Positions 24,955 to 32,407 of a stretch of 64,000 nt of DNA are shown here, piece after piece. This stretch comes from JALQUL01 sp040382935. GTDB lineage: Bacteria > Pseudomonadota > Gammaproteobacteria > Burkholderiales > Burkholderiaceae_C. Location: NCBI GenBank assembly GCA_040382935.1, contig JBEIEP010000006.1, positions 36,535-100,534 of the forward strand, read 5' to 3'. The translations under genes were made by a program, and so were the position numbers. The stretch's first letter is position 1. Each line of letters opens with the position of its first letter. The notes beneath the pieces were generated by a model, which saw nothing but the letters and a program-made list of their open reading frames with translations, did not search any database and was not told where the DNA came from.

Positions 24955-26391
24955 ATGGCATTGCCACCCTCCCCCGCACAACTGGCCGAACTGGCACAGC
25001 GCTTTAAAGGCCAACTGCTGGTAGACGAAACCTCTATGCACCCCTACCTGGTGGATTGGCGCAAACGCTGGCAGGGCAAGGCCCTGGCGGTGGCCCTGCC
25101 CGACTCCACCCAAGACGTGGCCGCTGTGGTGCAGTGGTGCCAGCAGCACCAAGTGGCGGTGGTGCCCCAGGGCGGCAACACCAGCTTGAGCGGCGGTGCA
25201 GTGCCCGACGAATCGGGCCGGGCCGTGGTGGTGTCACTCAAACGCATGAAAACCATAGGCCCGGTAGATGAACTCAACAACACCATGGTGGTGCAAGCCG
25301 GTGCCGTTTTGCAATCCATCCAAGAAGCCGCCGAGCGTTGCAACCGCCTGTTCCCCCTAAGCCTAGCGGCGCAGGGCAGCTGCACTATTGGCGGCAATTT
25401 GTCCACCAACGCAGGTGGTGTTCAGGTCTTGCGTTACGGCAACGCCCGAGAGCTGTGCCTGGGTTTAGAGGTAGTCACCGCTGAAGGCGAAATCTGGAAC
25501 GGCCTGCGTGGGCTACGCAAAGACAACACCGGCTACGATTTAAAAGACCTCTACATAGGGGCCGAGGGCACATTGGGCATCATCACCGGCGCTGTCCTCA
25601 AACTGTACCCCCTGCCCGCCAGCAAAACGGTGGCCTTGGTGGCGCTGGATTCTGTGCAAAGTGCCATGCGTTTGTTTGCCGACATTCGCGCCCGGGTAGG
25701 TGATGAGCTGACCGCGTTTGAGCTGATCTCGGGGTTTTGCCTGTCGCTGGTGACGCGCCACTTCAGCACTTGCCGCTCCCCTTTTGCGCAAGCCTCGCCC
25801 TGGGTGGTTTTGGTAGAAGTCTCAGCGGCTACCGAGCACACCGGTTCAAGGGACCGCCTCATGGCTTGCCTAGAAGCCGCCCTAGAGGCAGAAACGGCAA
25901 GCGACGTAGCGGTCAGCGAATCCTTGGCCCAGGCCAAAGCCTTTTGGGCACTGCGCGAAAACATCTCCGAGGCGCAGGCCCTAGAGGGCAAAAACATCAA
26001 GCACGACATCGCCGTGCCCATCTCATGCATTGCCGAATTTGTGGAGGTAGCCAGTCAGTCCATCACCACGCAACACCCCGGTTGCCGCATGGTGGTGTTT
26101 GGCCATCTGGGTGACGGCAATTTACACTTTAATGTGTCCCCCCCAGCCCAAGCCCTAACGGCAGGGTCGCAAGACGAATTTTTAAGCTGGCAAGAGGCCA
26201 TCAACACCCTCACCCACGACTGGGTGCACCACTTCAAGGGTTCGATATCGGCCGAGCACGGCTTAGGCGTATTGCGCCGCGACGAATCGGCCCGCTACAA
26301 ATCTGCGGTGGAACTGGCATTGATGCGCCGAGTTAAACAAGCCTTGGACCCCAACAACTTGATGAATCCGGGTAAGGTGTTGACTACCTAA
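24955..26391 (+). CDS. FAD-linked oxidase of the GlcD / D-2-hydroxyacid dehydrogenase family
   Basis: The product is 478 aa from ATG 24955 (MALPPSPAQLAELAQRF); the frame to 24778 overlaps mutL and is not needed. The N-terminal PCMH FAD-binding domain has VALPDSTQDVAAVVQWC and VPQGGNTSLSGGAVP (residues about 45-85), then GGNLSTNAGGVQVLRYG and GAEGTLGIIT. The C-terminal domain has the family's HLGDGNLHFN metal/substrate block and SAEHGLGVLRRD, ending ALDPNNLMNPGKV. It probably oxidises a D-2-hydroxyacid (D-lactate, D-2-hydroxyglutarate or glycolate); the substrate is unresolved and no GlcE/GlcF subunits are adjacent. Confidence 0.9.
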   Translation: MALPPSPAQLAELAQRFKGQLLVDETSMHPYLVDWRKRWQGKALAVALPDSTQDVAAVVQWCQQHQVAVVPQGGNTSLSGGAVPDESGRAVVVSLKRMKTIGPVDELNNTMVVQAGAVLQSIQEAAERCNRLFPLSLAAQGSCTIGGNLSTNAGGVQVLRYGNARELCLGLEVVTAEGEIWNGLRGLRKDNTGYDLKDLYIGAEGTLGIITGAVLKLYPLPASKTVALVALDSVQSAMRLFADIRARVGDELTAFELISGFCLSLVTRHFSTCRSPFAQASPWVVLVEVSAATEHTGSRDRLMACLEAALEAETASDVAVSESLAQAKAFWALRENISEAQALEGKNIKHDIAVPISCIAEFVEVASQSITTQHPGCRMVVFGHLGDGNLHFNVSPPAQALTAGSQDEFLSWQEAINTLTHDWVHHFKGSISAEHGLGVLRRDESARYKSAVELALMRRVKQALDPNNLMNPGKVLTT

Positions 26392-26419
26392 TCGCAAACC
26401 CGTTCGCCCTTGTCGGGCA

Positions 26420-27439
26420 CTACCCATGGTTGTTGATGCTTTTCTGAAGTTCAGAGCAAATTTCGATAATCTCTGCGAATGAAGGTGGGTTTGACGACAG
26501 CAATCCATCTGCCAGCATTGCCGCGTAGTCCAGCTTCAGAGCGCCCAAGGCCCCACCCTCAGGCACCAATTGAATAGCACCGTTAACGGCAGCCAGATAA
26601 TCGATCCGAACCTTGCCTGCACTTTTTTCAGGGAAGAACATTGATTTGTGTTCTGCGACATCCTTGGCTAGTTGACCGTCTGTGATTGCTGTTTGTGCAT
26701 GACCAGATTTGGCCATTGCGGCCAAATCGTACCAATGGCGTGCGTAGCGCTCACCGCGCAGACGACCTTGTAGGCTATACACGTGCGCCGCGGTCACTTT
26801 TTCCCAGAAGGTCCGCTCGGCTTCCATCACCAAGGGCTGCGCAGTTGGAAAAATGACACCTTCAATCGCGGCAGCCATATCGCATGCCACCCCGTGACGC
26901 TGGTGTGGCTCGCCTGTTGCACGACCACCAAACTCTAATTGGATGGTAGATGCTGCGTATCCGGTGCCGACCTTGATAGGCGCATATGTTAGGCGTAATT
27001 GTTCGTTGTCTTTGCCTGCAAGCGATAAGGTGGCCTGCACGGCATCACGGTGAATGGCGGATTCCAGTATAGGTTGGACGGTGTTTTTGATCCAAATGGG
27101 TAGGCGCTGTCGCACTGCATCAGTGATTTTTTTGGCCTGACTAGACGACGCTGGGATTGGATTTCTGTGGTGCAAAAGATCGGGCACCACTTCTCGGATG
27201 TCATAAGTCAAGTCAAGGTCTTCAGAAAAGCGATCGATGATCTTGTAGACCTTAGATAAGGATGTACCACCCTTAAAGGTCAGCTTGTCCGCAAGGGCTG
27301 ACTCGTAGATGGCAGACAAGGCCCACACCACCCAGATATCTTTTTCCAGTAGATGGGGCGGCCGACCCGTTGTTGCGGCTGCAAACTCTAGCGCTTGTGC
27401 TTGGTCTTCGCGGCTGAGGGCTAGCCAAGACTCAGACAC
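26420..27439 (-). CDS. abiEii: AbiEii-family nucleotidyltransferase toxin
   Basis: The product is 339 aa from the GTG at 27439-27437, chosen because GAGG sits six bases upstream (complement of 27446-27449) and the resulting N-terminus MSESWLALSREDQ is sensible; a frame continues to 27514. The nucleotidyltransferase core is LTFKGGTSLSKVYKIIDRFSEDLDLTYD (GGTS and DLDL motifs, about residues 54-80). Family members are type IV or tRNA-modifying toxins that block growth during phage infection. It overlaps the last 8 bases of the antitoxin gene. Length fits the AbiEii/DUF1814 family. Confidence 0.88.
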   Translation of the reverse strand: MSESWLALSREDQAQALEFAAATTGRPPHLLEKDIWVVWALSAIYESALADKLTFKGGTSLSKVYKIIDRFSEDLDLTYDIREVVPDLLHHRNPIPASSSQAKKITDAVRQRLPIWIKNTVQPILESAIHRDAVQATLSLAGKDNEQLRLTYAPIKVGTGYAASTIQLEFGGRATGEPHQRHGVACDMAAAIEGVIFPTAQPLVMEAERTFWEKVTAAHVYSLQGRLRGERYARHWYDLAAMAKSGHAQTAITDGQLAKDVAEHKSMFFPEKSAGKVRIDYLAAVNGAIQLVPEGGALGALKLDYAAMLADGLLSSNPPSFAEIIEICSELQKSINNHG

Positions 27440-28025
27440 GGGTTGCCTCACCAACCGCACGGGCCATCCAGCTTGGTAAAGCATATCTTGCTGAACGCAT
27501 AGCTTCCCATTCATGAACCTCTAGCTTGCTCTGCAATGTCTGCAATGCGAATGGGGCGTATTCAGGCCCCAACCACAACAGTGCACGAATGGCTTTTCCC
27601 GCAGGGCGTTTGCCCATGAGCATTTGGCTGCGTGTTCCGTGCTTGAGCTCAATCTCTCGCAGCCCTAAGTGCAGCCGGCGTGAGGGACCTGAAGTCAGAT
27701 AGACCTCTCGGGTTGGCACTTGGGTGGTTAAACCCAAAGCATTGGCTTCTGCCGCACCGCTGGTAACAACGACTTCACCGCTTGTGGCTTCGATTGCATC
27801 TACGACTGATTCGGCGGATGGCGGCCGCGAACCGAAACGTCCGTTAACAGGCAGGGCGTAGACCCCACGGCCCAATCGCAAAAGTTGTCCTTCTTTGGTC
27901 AGACGCGTCAGGGTTTGGTCAATCGCTGCGCGAGAGGCCAAATGCAGAAACTCTTTGGGCGAAAGCAATCCCCCTTCGGGCAAGGATTGCGCGGCAGACA
28001 AAACGGTTTGGGCGAGTTGGCTCAT
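27432..28025 (-). CDS. abiEi: AbiEi-type antitoxin / repressor (DUF6088 family)
   Basis: The product is 197 aa starting MSQLAQTVLSAAQSLPEG at ATG 28025. The N-terminal part (about 20-60: LLSPKEFLHLASRAAIDQTLTRLTKEGQLLRLGRGVYALP) is a winged helix typical of AbiEi/DUF6088 antitoxins, with the characteristic RLGRGVYALP wing. The C-terminal half (EVYLTSGPSRRLHLGLREIELKHG) matches the family antitoxin domain. Such proteins neutralise AbiEii and repress their own promoter by binding inverted repeats; an inverted repeat is present just upstream. First gene of the pair. Confidence 0.87.
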   Translation of the reverse strand: MSQLAQTVLSAAQSLPEGGLLSPKEFLHLASRAAIDQTLTRLTKEGQLLRLGRGVYALPVNGRFGSRPPSAESVVDAIEATSGEVVVTSGAAEANALGLTTQVPTREVYLTSGPSRRLHLGLREIELKHGTRSQMLMGKRPAGKAIRALLWLGPEYAPFALQTLQSKLEVHEWEAMRSARYALPSWMARAVGEATRV

Positions 28026-28037
28026 GGGTTCTCACAT

Positions 28038-28077
28038 TTTGTCAGAAGTTTATCATTTTTTCTGACAAATATGTCAA
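28038..28077 (-). promoter_or_regulatory. abiE promoter and embedded inverted-repeat operator
   Basis: On the minus strand, -35 TTGACA (28077-28072, full consensus), a 17-base spacer and -10 GATAAA (28054-28049) make a good promoter. A perfect inverted repeat, TTTGTCAGAA / TTCTGACAAA (28038-28047 and 28060-28069, 12-base spacer), places one arm in the promoter spacer and the other just past the -10. AbiEi-type antitoxins autorepress through such repeats, so this is probably the operator. Confidence 0.78.
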
Positions 28078-28112
28078 GCACAAACTCAAGGGTCTGGCGA
28101 ATTCCATTTCAA

Positions 28113-28190
28113 CCTAGAGACGGCAGTTGGACAGGCCCGAACGGGCTGTCAGGCGGGGTGCTGGCAAGGCGCAACGCCGCCAGAGCGCTG
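28113..28190 (+). mobile_element. Truncated copy of the MITE found at 52788-53021
   Basis: These 78 bases align with one end of the MITE at 53021-52909 (read on the minus strand): 74 of 78 aligned bases match, after a 35-base internal deletion bounded by CAAC repeats. The copy begins with the terminal repeat CCTAGAGACGGCAGTTG (one mismatch to the full copy) and ends at GCGCTG; no second terminal repeat is present. TTCAA occurs directly before it (28108-28112) and directly after it (28191-28195), which may be a target duplication or coincidence. It lies 36 bases from the abiE -35 box. Confidence 0.75.
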
Positions 28191-28244
28191 TTCAATGATG
28201 CGCCAAAGCCAAGGTATGAGTGGAGCTGGCCTCCACACAGACGT

Positions 28245-28280
28245 AAAAAAACCCGGTCTCTTAGGTAGGAGCACCGGGTT
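28245..28280 (-). terminator. Intrinsic terminator of the phaCAB operon
   Basis: On the minus strand, AACCCGGT (28280-28273) pairs with ACCGGGTT (28257-28250) and is followed by a T-run (complement of the A-tract 28245-28251; the first two bases are shared with the stem). It lies 35 bases after the phaB stop and separates phaCAB from the abiE region. Confidence 0.85.
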
Positions 28281-28285
28281 GTATA

Positions 28286-28305
28286 AAAGGCCAACAAAGG
28301 CCTTT
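28286..28305 (-). terminator. Second hairpin directly after phaB
   Basis: AAAGGCC (28305-28299 on the minus strand) pairs with GGCCTTT (28292-28286) around a 6-base loop, followed by TATAC. It lies between the phaB stop and the main terminator; its T-run is short, so it may stabilise the transcript end rather than terminate alone. Confidence 0.5.
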
Positions 28306-28314
28306 ATCAGGGCA

Positions 28315-29052
28315 TTAGCCCATATGCAAACCGCCGTTAACCGAGAAGTCAGCACCAGTGGAGTAGCCGCCTTCTTCAGAGGCCAACCAGGCAATGATGG
28401 AGGCGATTTCTTCGGGGCGGCCCAGGCGTTTGACTGGGATGGTGCCCACGATTTTGGCCAGAACGTCTTCGCGAATGGCTTTGACCATATCGGTGCCGAT
28501 GTAGCCAGGGCTGACCGTGTTAACGGTGACACCTTTGTTGGCCAGCTCTTGGGCCAGAGCCATGGTAAAGCCATGCATACCGGCCTTGGCGGCGGAGTAA
28601 TTGGTTTGACCGGCTTGGCCTTTCTCGCCGTTCACCGACGAGATATTGATGATGCGGCCAAAACCACGCTCCACCATGTCGCCCACGACCTGTTTGGTCA
28701 CGTTGAACATAGAGTTAAGGTTGGTCTCGATCACGGCGTCCCAGTCTTCACGGGTCATTTTGACGAACATGCGATCACGCGTGATGCCGGCGTTGTTCAC
28801 CAGTACGTCAATGGATCCGTGCTCCGCTTTGGATTTGGTAAAGGCCTCGACGGTGGAATCCCACGCACCCACATTGCCTACCGACGCGTAAAAGGTATAC
28901 CCTAAGGTGGCCTGCTCCGCGATCCACTTGGCATGGTCCCTCGTGGGCCCACAACCAGCGATCACTTTGAAACCCTCTGTGTGCAGGCGCTGACAAATGG
29001 CGGTACCGATACCACCCATACCACCCGTCACATACGCAACTTTTTGACTCAT
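28315..29052 (-). CDS. phaB: Acetoacetyl-CoA reductase (NADPH)
   Basis: The product is 245 aa. This short-chain dehydrogenase reduces acetoacetyl-CoA to (R)-3-hydroxybutyryl-CoA for polyester synthesis. The nucleotide-binding motif is VAYVTGGMGGIGTAICQRL at the N-terminus; NNAGITRD and the catalytic Ser/Tyr/Lys set in INISSVNGEKGQAGQTNYSAAKAG are present, and VSPGYIGTDMVKAI is the PhaB-type substrate loop. Length is standard. Last gene of phaC-phaA-phaB, 42 bases after phaA, followed by two hairpins. Confidence 0.96.
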   Translation of the reverse strand: MSQKVAYVTGGMGGIGTAICQRLHTEGFKVIAGCGPTRDHAKWIAEQATLGYTFYASVGNVGAWDSTVEAFTKSKAEHGSIDVLVNNAGITRDRMFVKMTREDWDAVIETNLNSMFNVTKQVVGDMVERGFGRIINISSVNGEKGQAGQTNYSAAKAGMHGFTMALAQELANKGVTVNTVSPGYIGTDMVKAIREDVLAKIVGTIPVKRLGRPEEIASIIAWLASEEGGYSTGADFSVNGGLHMG

Positions 29053-29094
29053 GTTTGTCTCCTAAAAATGTAAATCCCTGACCAAAACCTCTAA

Positions 29095-30273
29095 TTAACG
29101 CTCAACGGCCAGGGCCACGCCCATGCCGCCGCCTATACACAAACCGGCCAATCCTTTTTTGGCACCTTGGCGCTGCATCTCATGCAAGAGCGAGACCAAA
29201 ATGCGGCAACCTGACGCCCCAATGGGGTGTCCCAAGGCAATGGCACCACCATTGACATTGACTTTGCTGGCATCAAGTCCCAACTCTTGGTTGACCGCGC
29301 AGGCCTGTGCGGCAAAAGCTTCGTTAAGCTCAAACACATCCACGTCGTGTGCCGACCAACCCGCACGCTGCAAAGCCTTGCGTGAGGCCGATACCGGTCC
29401 CATGCCCATAATGGCCGGATCCAAACCGCTGGTGGCAAACGAAGCAATGCGCGCCAGCGGGGTCAGGCCCAGAGCCTTGGCCTTGGCCGCCGACATCACC
29501 ACCACCGCTGCAGCACCGTCGTTCAGGCCCGAGGCGTTGCCTGCCGTGACGCTGCCTGCTTTGTCAAAGGCCGGGCGCAAGCCGGTCAAGACTTCGGCGT
29601 TTGATTTGCGGTTAATAAACTCGTCGGTGTCAAACACAAGTGCATCGCCTTTGCGCTGGGGGATGCTGACGCCTACGATTTCCTGCTTGAATTTGCCCGC
29701 ATCTTGCGCGGCGGCGGCCTTGGTCTGCGAGGCCAATGCCAGTTTGTCTTGCATTTCGCGGCTAATCGAATACTGCTTGGCGACGTTCTCGGCCGTGATA
29801 CCCATGTGGTACTGGTTGTAGACGTCCCACAGGCCGTCCACAATCATCGAATCCACCATCTTCCAGTCGCCCATGCGTTGGCCATCACGCGATCCCAGCA
29901 ACACGTGGGGGCTGGCGCTCATGTTTTCTTGACCACCGGCCACTACGATCTCACTGTCGCCATAAGCCACCGCTTGGGCGGCCAGCATGACAGCCTTGAG
30001 GCCAGAACCGCACACCGCGTTGATGGTGAGGGCAGGCGTTTCTTTGGCGACGCCCGCTTTGAGCATGGCCTGACGCGCCGGGTTTTGGCCGGCGCCTGCT
30101 GTCAACACCTGTCCCATAATGACCTCGCCCACCTGGTCGGCGGCAACCCCAGCGCGTGCCAGCGCCTCCTTGATGACCAGTGCCCCCAAATCCACAGCGC
30201 TCACTTTGGCCAAACTACCACCAAATTTGCCGATGGCGGTACGGGCCGCAGAAACGATGACGATGTCTTGCAT
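29095..30273 (-). CDS. phaA: Acetyl-CoA C-acetyltransferase (beta-ketothiolase)
   Basis: The product is 392 aa. It condenses two acetyl-CoA to acetoacetyl-CoA. The acyl-enzyme Cys88 is in INAVCGSGLKAVM, the catalytic His is in IALGHPIGASG, and the second Cys379 is in GLCIGGGMGVA, all classic thiolase motifs. IVSAARTAIGKFGGSL is the family N-terminus. It lies between phaC and phaB, 67 bases after phaC, giving the complete three-enzyme route from acetyl-CoA to polyhydroxybutyrate. Confidence 0.95.
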   Translation of the reverse strand: MQDIVIVSAARTAIGKFGGSLAKVSAVDLGALVIKEALARAGVAADQVGEVIMGQVLTAGAGQNPARQAMLKAGVAKETPALTINAVCGSGLKAVMLAAQAVAYGDSEIVVAGGQENMSASPHVLLGSRDGQRMGDWKMVDSMIVDGLWDVYNQYHMGITAENVAKQYSISREMQDKLALASQTKAAAAQDAGKFKQEIVGVSIPQRKGDALVFDTDEFINRKSNAEVLTGLRPAFDKAGSVTAGNASGLNDGAAAVVVMSAAKAKALGLTPLARIASFATSGLDPAIMGMGPVSASRKALQRAGWSAHDVDVFELNEAFAAQACAVNQELGLDASKVNVNGGAIALGHPIGASGCRILVSLLHEMQRQGAKKGLAGLCIGGGMGVALAVER

Positions 30274-30340
30274 ATCAATCCTTCAATGGGTTAAGTCAGG
30301 GAAAGTCAGGGAAAACGGGAACGGCACCCTAAAGCCGAGT

Positions 30341-32041
30341 TTAATCGGTGCTGGCCTTGGCTTTTACGTAACGACCGGGCGCTTTTTCAAGAGCCTTGTA
30401 CTTGCCCCGCCCGTAGGACTTGGGCGCAGCAATCTGCTTCCCGGCATGGGATTTGAGCCAATCGGACCAGTCGGTCCACCAGCTGCCCACGGTTTCGGTG
30501 GCCTTTTCGATCCAATCCTCAACCCGCAGCGGAAACTTGGCGCCGTTGTTAATCCAGTGGCTGCGCTTGTTAGACGCCGGGGGGTTAATAACCCCTGCAA
30601 TGTGCCCAGATGCGCCCATGACAAAACGCTTTTTACCAGGCAGGTATTGGGTGGAGGCATAGGCCCCCGAGATAGGAACGATATGGTCCTCACGCGAGCC
30701 GTAGATGTAAACGGGCATATCCACTTTACGAAAATCGATTTTCTGACCGCAGACGGTTGCTTTACCGGGTTGAACAAGGCGGTTCTCAAGGTAGGTGTTG
30801 CGCAAATACCAAGTGTAAAAAGGGCCAGGCAAATTTGTGGCGTCGCTGTTCCAGTACAACAGATCAAAGGCGGGTGGTGATTCGCCCTTAAGGTAGTTGC
30901 CCACCACATAGTTCCACACCAACTCGTTGGGGCGTAAAAAACTGAAGGTACTTGCCAGATCGCCACCAGGCAGTAAGCCGCCTGCGCCTAACTGCAGTTC
31001 ACGAAATTTCACAAAATTCTCGTCAATAAACACGTCCAAAATGCCGGTGTCTTTGAACTCGAGCAGCGTGGTGAGCAAGGTGGTAGAGGCCACCGGCTTT
31101 TCGCCTCTAGCCGCCAGCACCGCCAACGCGGTGGTCAAGATGGTGCCGCCTACGCAAAACCCCAGCGCATTGATCTGCGGCGCACCAGTGATTTCTTGCG
31201 TGACTGAGATGGCCTTAATCGCCGCGTGCTCAATATAGTCGTCCCAGGTTTTGTCCTTCATGCTGGCATCGGGGTTGCGCCAGCTCACCACAAACGTGCG
31301 GTGACCCTGCGCCACCGCATAACGTATCAACGAGTTGGTGGGTTGCAAGTCCAAGATATAAAACTTGTTGATGCAGGGCGGCACCAACAAAAACGGGCGC
31401 TCGTACACCTTGGCGGTGAGTGGCTTGTATTCGAGCAACTGAAAGTATTCATTTTCAAACACCACAGCGCCTTCGGTGGTGGCCACATTGCTACCTACCT
31501 CAAAGGCACTTTCGTCGGTCATAGACACATGGCCTTTGCGCATGTCGTGCAACAAATTTTGCAGGCCTTTGGCGATGCTCTCACCCTTGGTTTCTATGGC
31601 TTTTTGCTGGGCCTCAGCATTAAAGGCCAAAAAGTTGCTGGGTGCCGATGCGGCTAACATTTGCTCTACCGCAAACCTCACACGCATTCGGGTTTTTTCG
31701 TCCGCTTCAACGGCATCGGCCATGCCCAACAGGGCGCGGCCATTGGCGATATAGGCCGCCGCGGTAAACGCTGCCACCGGGTTGTGTTCCCAGGCTTGAC
31801 CCGAAAAGCGCTTGTCGTTTACTTTGGGATTGCCTTTGACGCCGGTGGTCCATAGCGCCTGCATATCCTCAACAAACTGCTGTTGCGCCTGTGCCAGTTT
31901 GCCTTTGTCAAATCCCAACGCCGGTGCAGCGCTTGGCCCTGCGCCCAATTGCTGTTGCATATTGGCCATCAACGGCCCTATCCCTTGCTGAAAGGCTCGG
32001 GCCAAGCTGCTGGGATCAAATCCACCAAATGAAGTGTTCAT
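30341..32041 (-). CDS. phaC: Class I poly(3-hydroxyalkanoate) synthase
   Basis: The product is 566 aa. It polymerises (R)-3-hydroxyacyl-CoA at the granule surface. The N-terminal domain (residues about 1-170, including FSGQAWEHNPVAAFTAAAYI) precedes an alpha/beta-hydrolase core with PFLLVPPCINKFYILDLQP and the lipase-like box GFCVGG with nucleophile Cys296; the His is in MGASGHIAGVINPP. Class I fits the length and the absence of phaE or phaR partners. Start ATG at 32041. First gene of the leftward phaCAB operon, with a 20-bp palindrome upstream. Confidence 0.95.
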   Translation of the reverse strand: MNTSFGGFDPSSLARAFQQGIGPLMANMQQQLGAGPSAAPALGFDKGKLAQAQQQFVEDMQALWTTGVKGNPKVNDKRFSGQAWEHNPVAAFTAAAYIANGRALLGMADAVEADEKTRMRVRFAVEQMLAASAPSNFLAFNAEAQQKAIETKGESIAKGLQNLLHDMRKGHVSMTDESAFEVGSNVATTEGAVVFENEYFQLLEYKPLTAKVYERPFLLVPPCINKFYILDLQPTNSLIRYAVAQGHRTFVVSWRNPDASMKDKTWDDYIEHAAIKAISVTQEITGAPQINALGFCVGGTILTTALAVLAARGEKPVASTTLLTTLLEFKDTGILDVFIDENFVKFRELQLGAGGLLPGGDLASTFSFLRPNELVWNYVVGNYLKGESPPAFDLLYWNSDATNLPGPFYTWYLRNTYLENRLVQPGKATVCGQKIDFRKVDMPVYIYGSREDHIVPISGAYASTQYLPGKKRFVMGASGHIAGVINPPASNKRSHWINNGAKFPLRVEDWIEKATETVGSWWTDWSDWLKSHAGKQIAAPKSYGRGKYKALEKAPGRYVKAKASTD

Positions 32042-32085
32042 ACCGGCCTAACTGATTTATGACATGATTGAAGCAAAAAACGGCA

Positions 32086-32105
32086 AAGATGTGACTTCAC
32101 ATCTT
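32086..32105. promoter_or_regulatory. 20-bp inverted repeat upstream of phaC
   Basis: AAGATGTGA (32086-32094) and TCACATCTT (32097-32105) form a perfect 9-bp inverted repeat with a 2-base centre, 45 bases upstream of the phaC ATG and 74 bases before the divergent small membrane-protein gene. The half-site TGTGA resembles CRP/FNR or GntR half-sites, but the 2-base spacing does not fit CRP (6 bases). It is a candidate operator for phaCAB; the regulator is not in the window. A second short repeat, TGGGATT/AATCCCA, lies at 32120-32136. Confidence 0.5.
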
Positions 32106-32178
32106 CGTCAAAGCCGGTGTGGGATTTTCAATCCCATGCTAGCCTGTATATTGTCCCATTATTTGAATTTCACCTTAC

Positions 32179-32391
32179 ATGTACCTTGTTGCGATTGCGT
32201 GGATGTATGTGGCCGTTATGATGGCTCTGGCCGAAGCGACCAGCCCCAGTGGCGGCGTGGGCGGTGCCCTCGTCACCTTCGTGTTATACGGTGTGGGGCC
32301 ATTGGCATTGGTCTTGTACATCTTGGGCACCCCGGCGCGCCGACGCGCGAGAAAAGCCAAAGAGCAGACACAGGATAACGAGTCGCACTAA
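32179..32391 (+). CDS. Small predicted inner-membrane protein (70 aa), function unknown
   Basis: The product is 70 aa: a hydrophobic N-terminus (MYLVAIAWMYVAVMMALAEA), a Gly/Ser-rich turn (TSPSGGVGG), a second membrane helix (ALVTFVLYGVGPLALVLYIL) and a short basic, charged tail (RRRARKAKEQTQDNE). The layout (two helices, positive tail) is coherent, the frame is well bounded, and it sits divergently from phaC and convergently with pgeF. No domain name is recognised. No clear ribosome site precedes the ATG. Confidence 0.65.
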   Translation: MYLVAIAWMYVAVMMALAEATSPSGGVGGALVTFVLYGVGPLALVLYILGTPARRRARKAKEQTQDNESH

Positions 32392-32407
32392 GGGGCCTCA
32401 TGGGCCT

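Noticed and set aside
27440..27514. AbiEii start at 27514
   Set aside because: It would overlap the antitoxin by 83 bases without a ribosome site, whereas the GTG at 27439 has a well-placed GAGG.
32091..32100. CRP/FNR site upstream of phaC
   Set aside because: The TGTGA/TCACA halves are only 2 bases apart instead of 6, so a standard CRP dimer would not fit; kept only as an unassigned palindrome.
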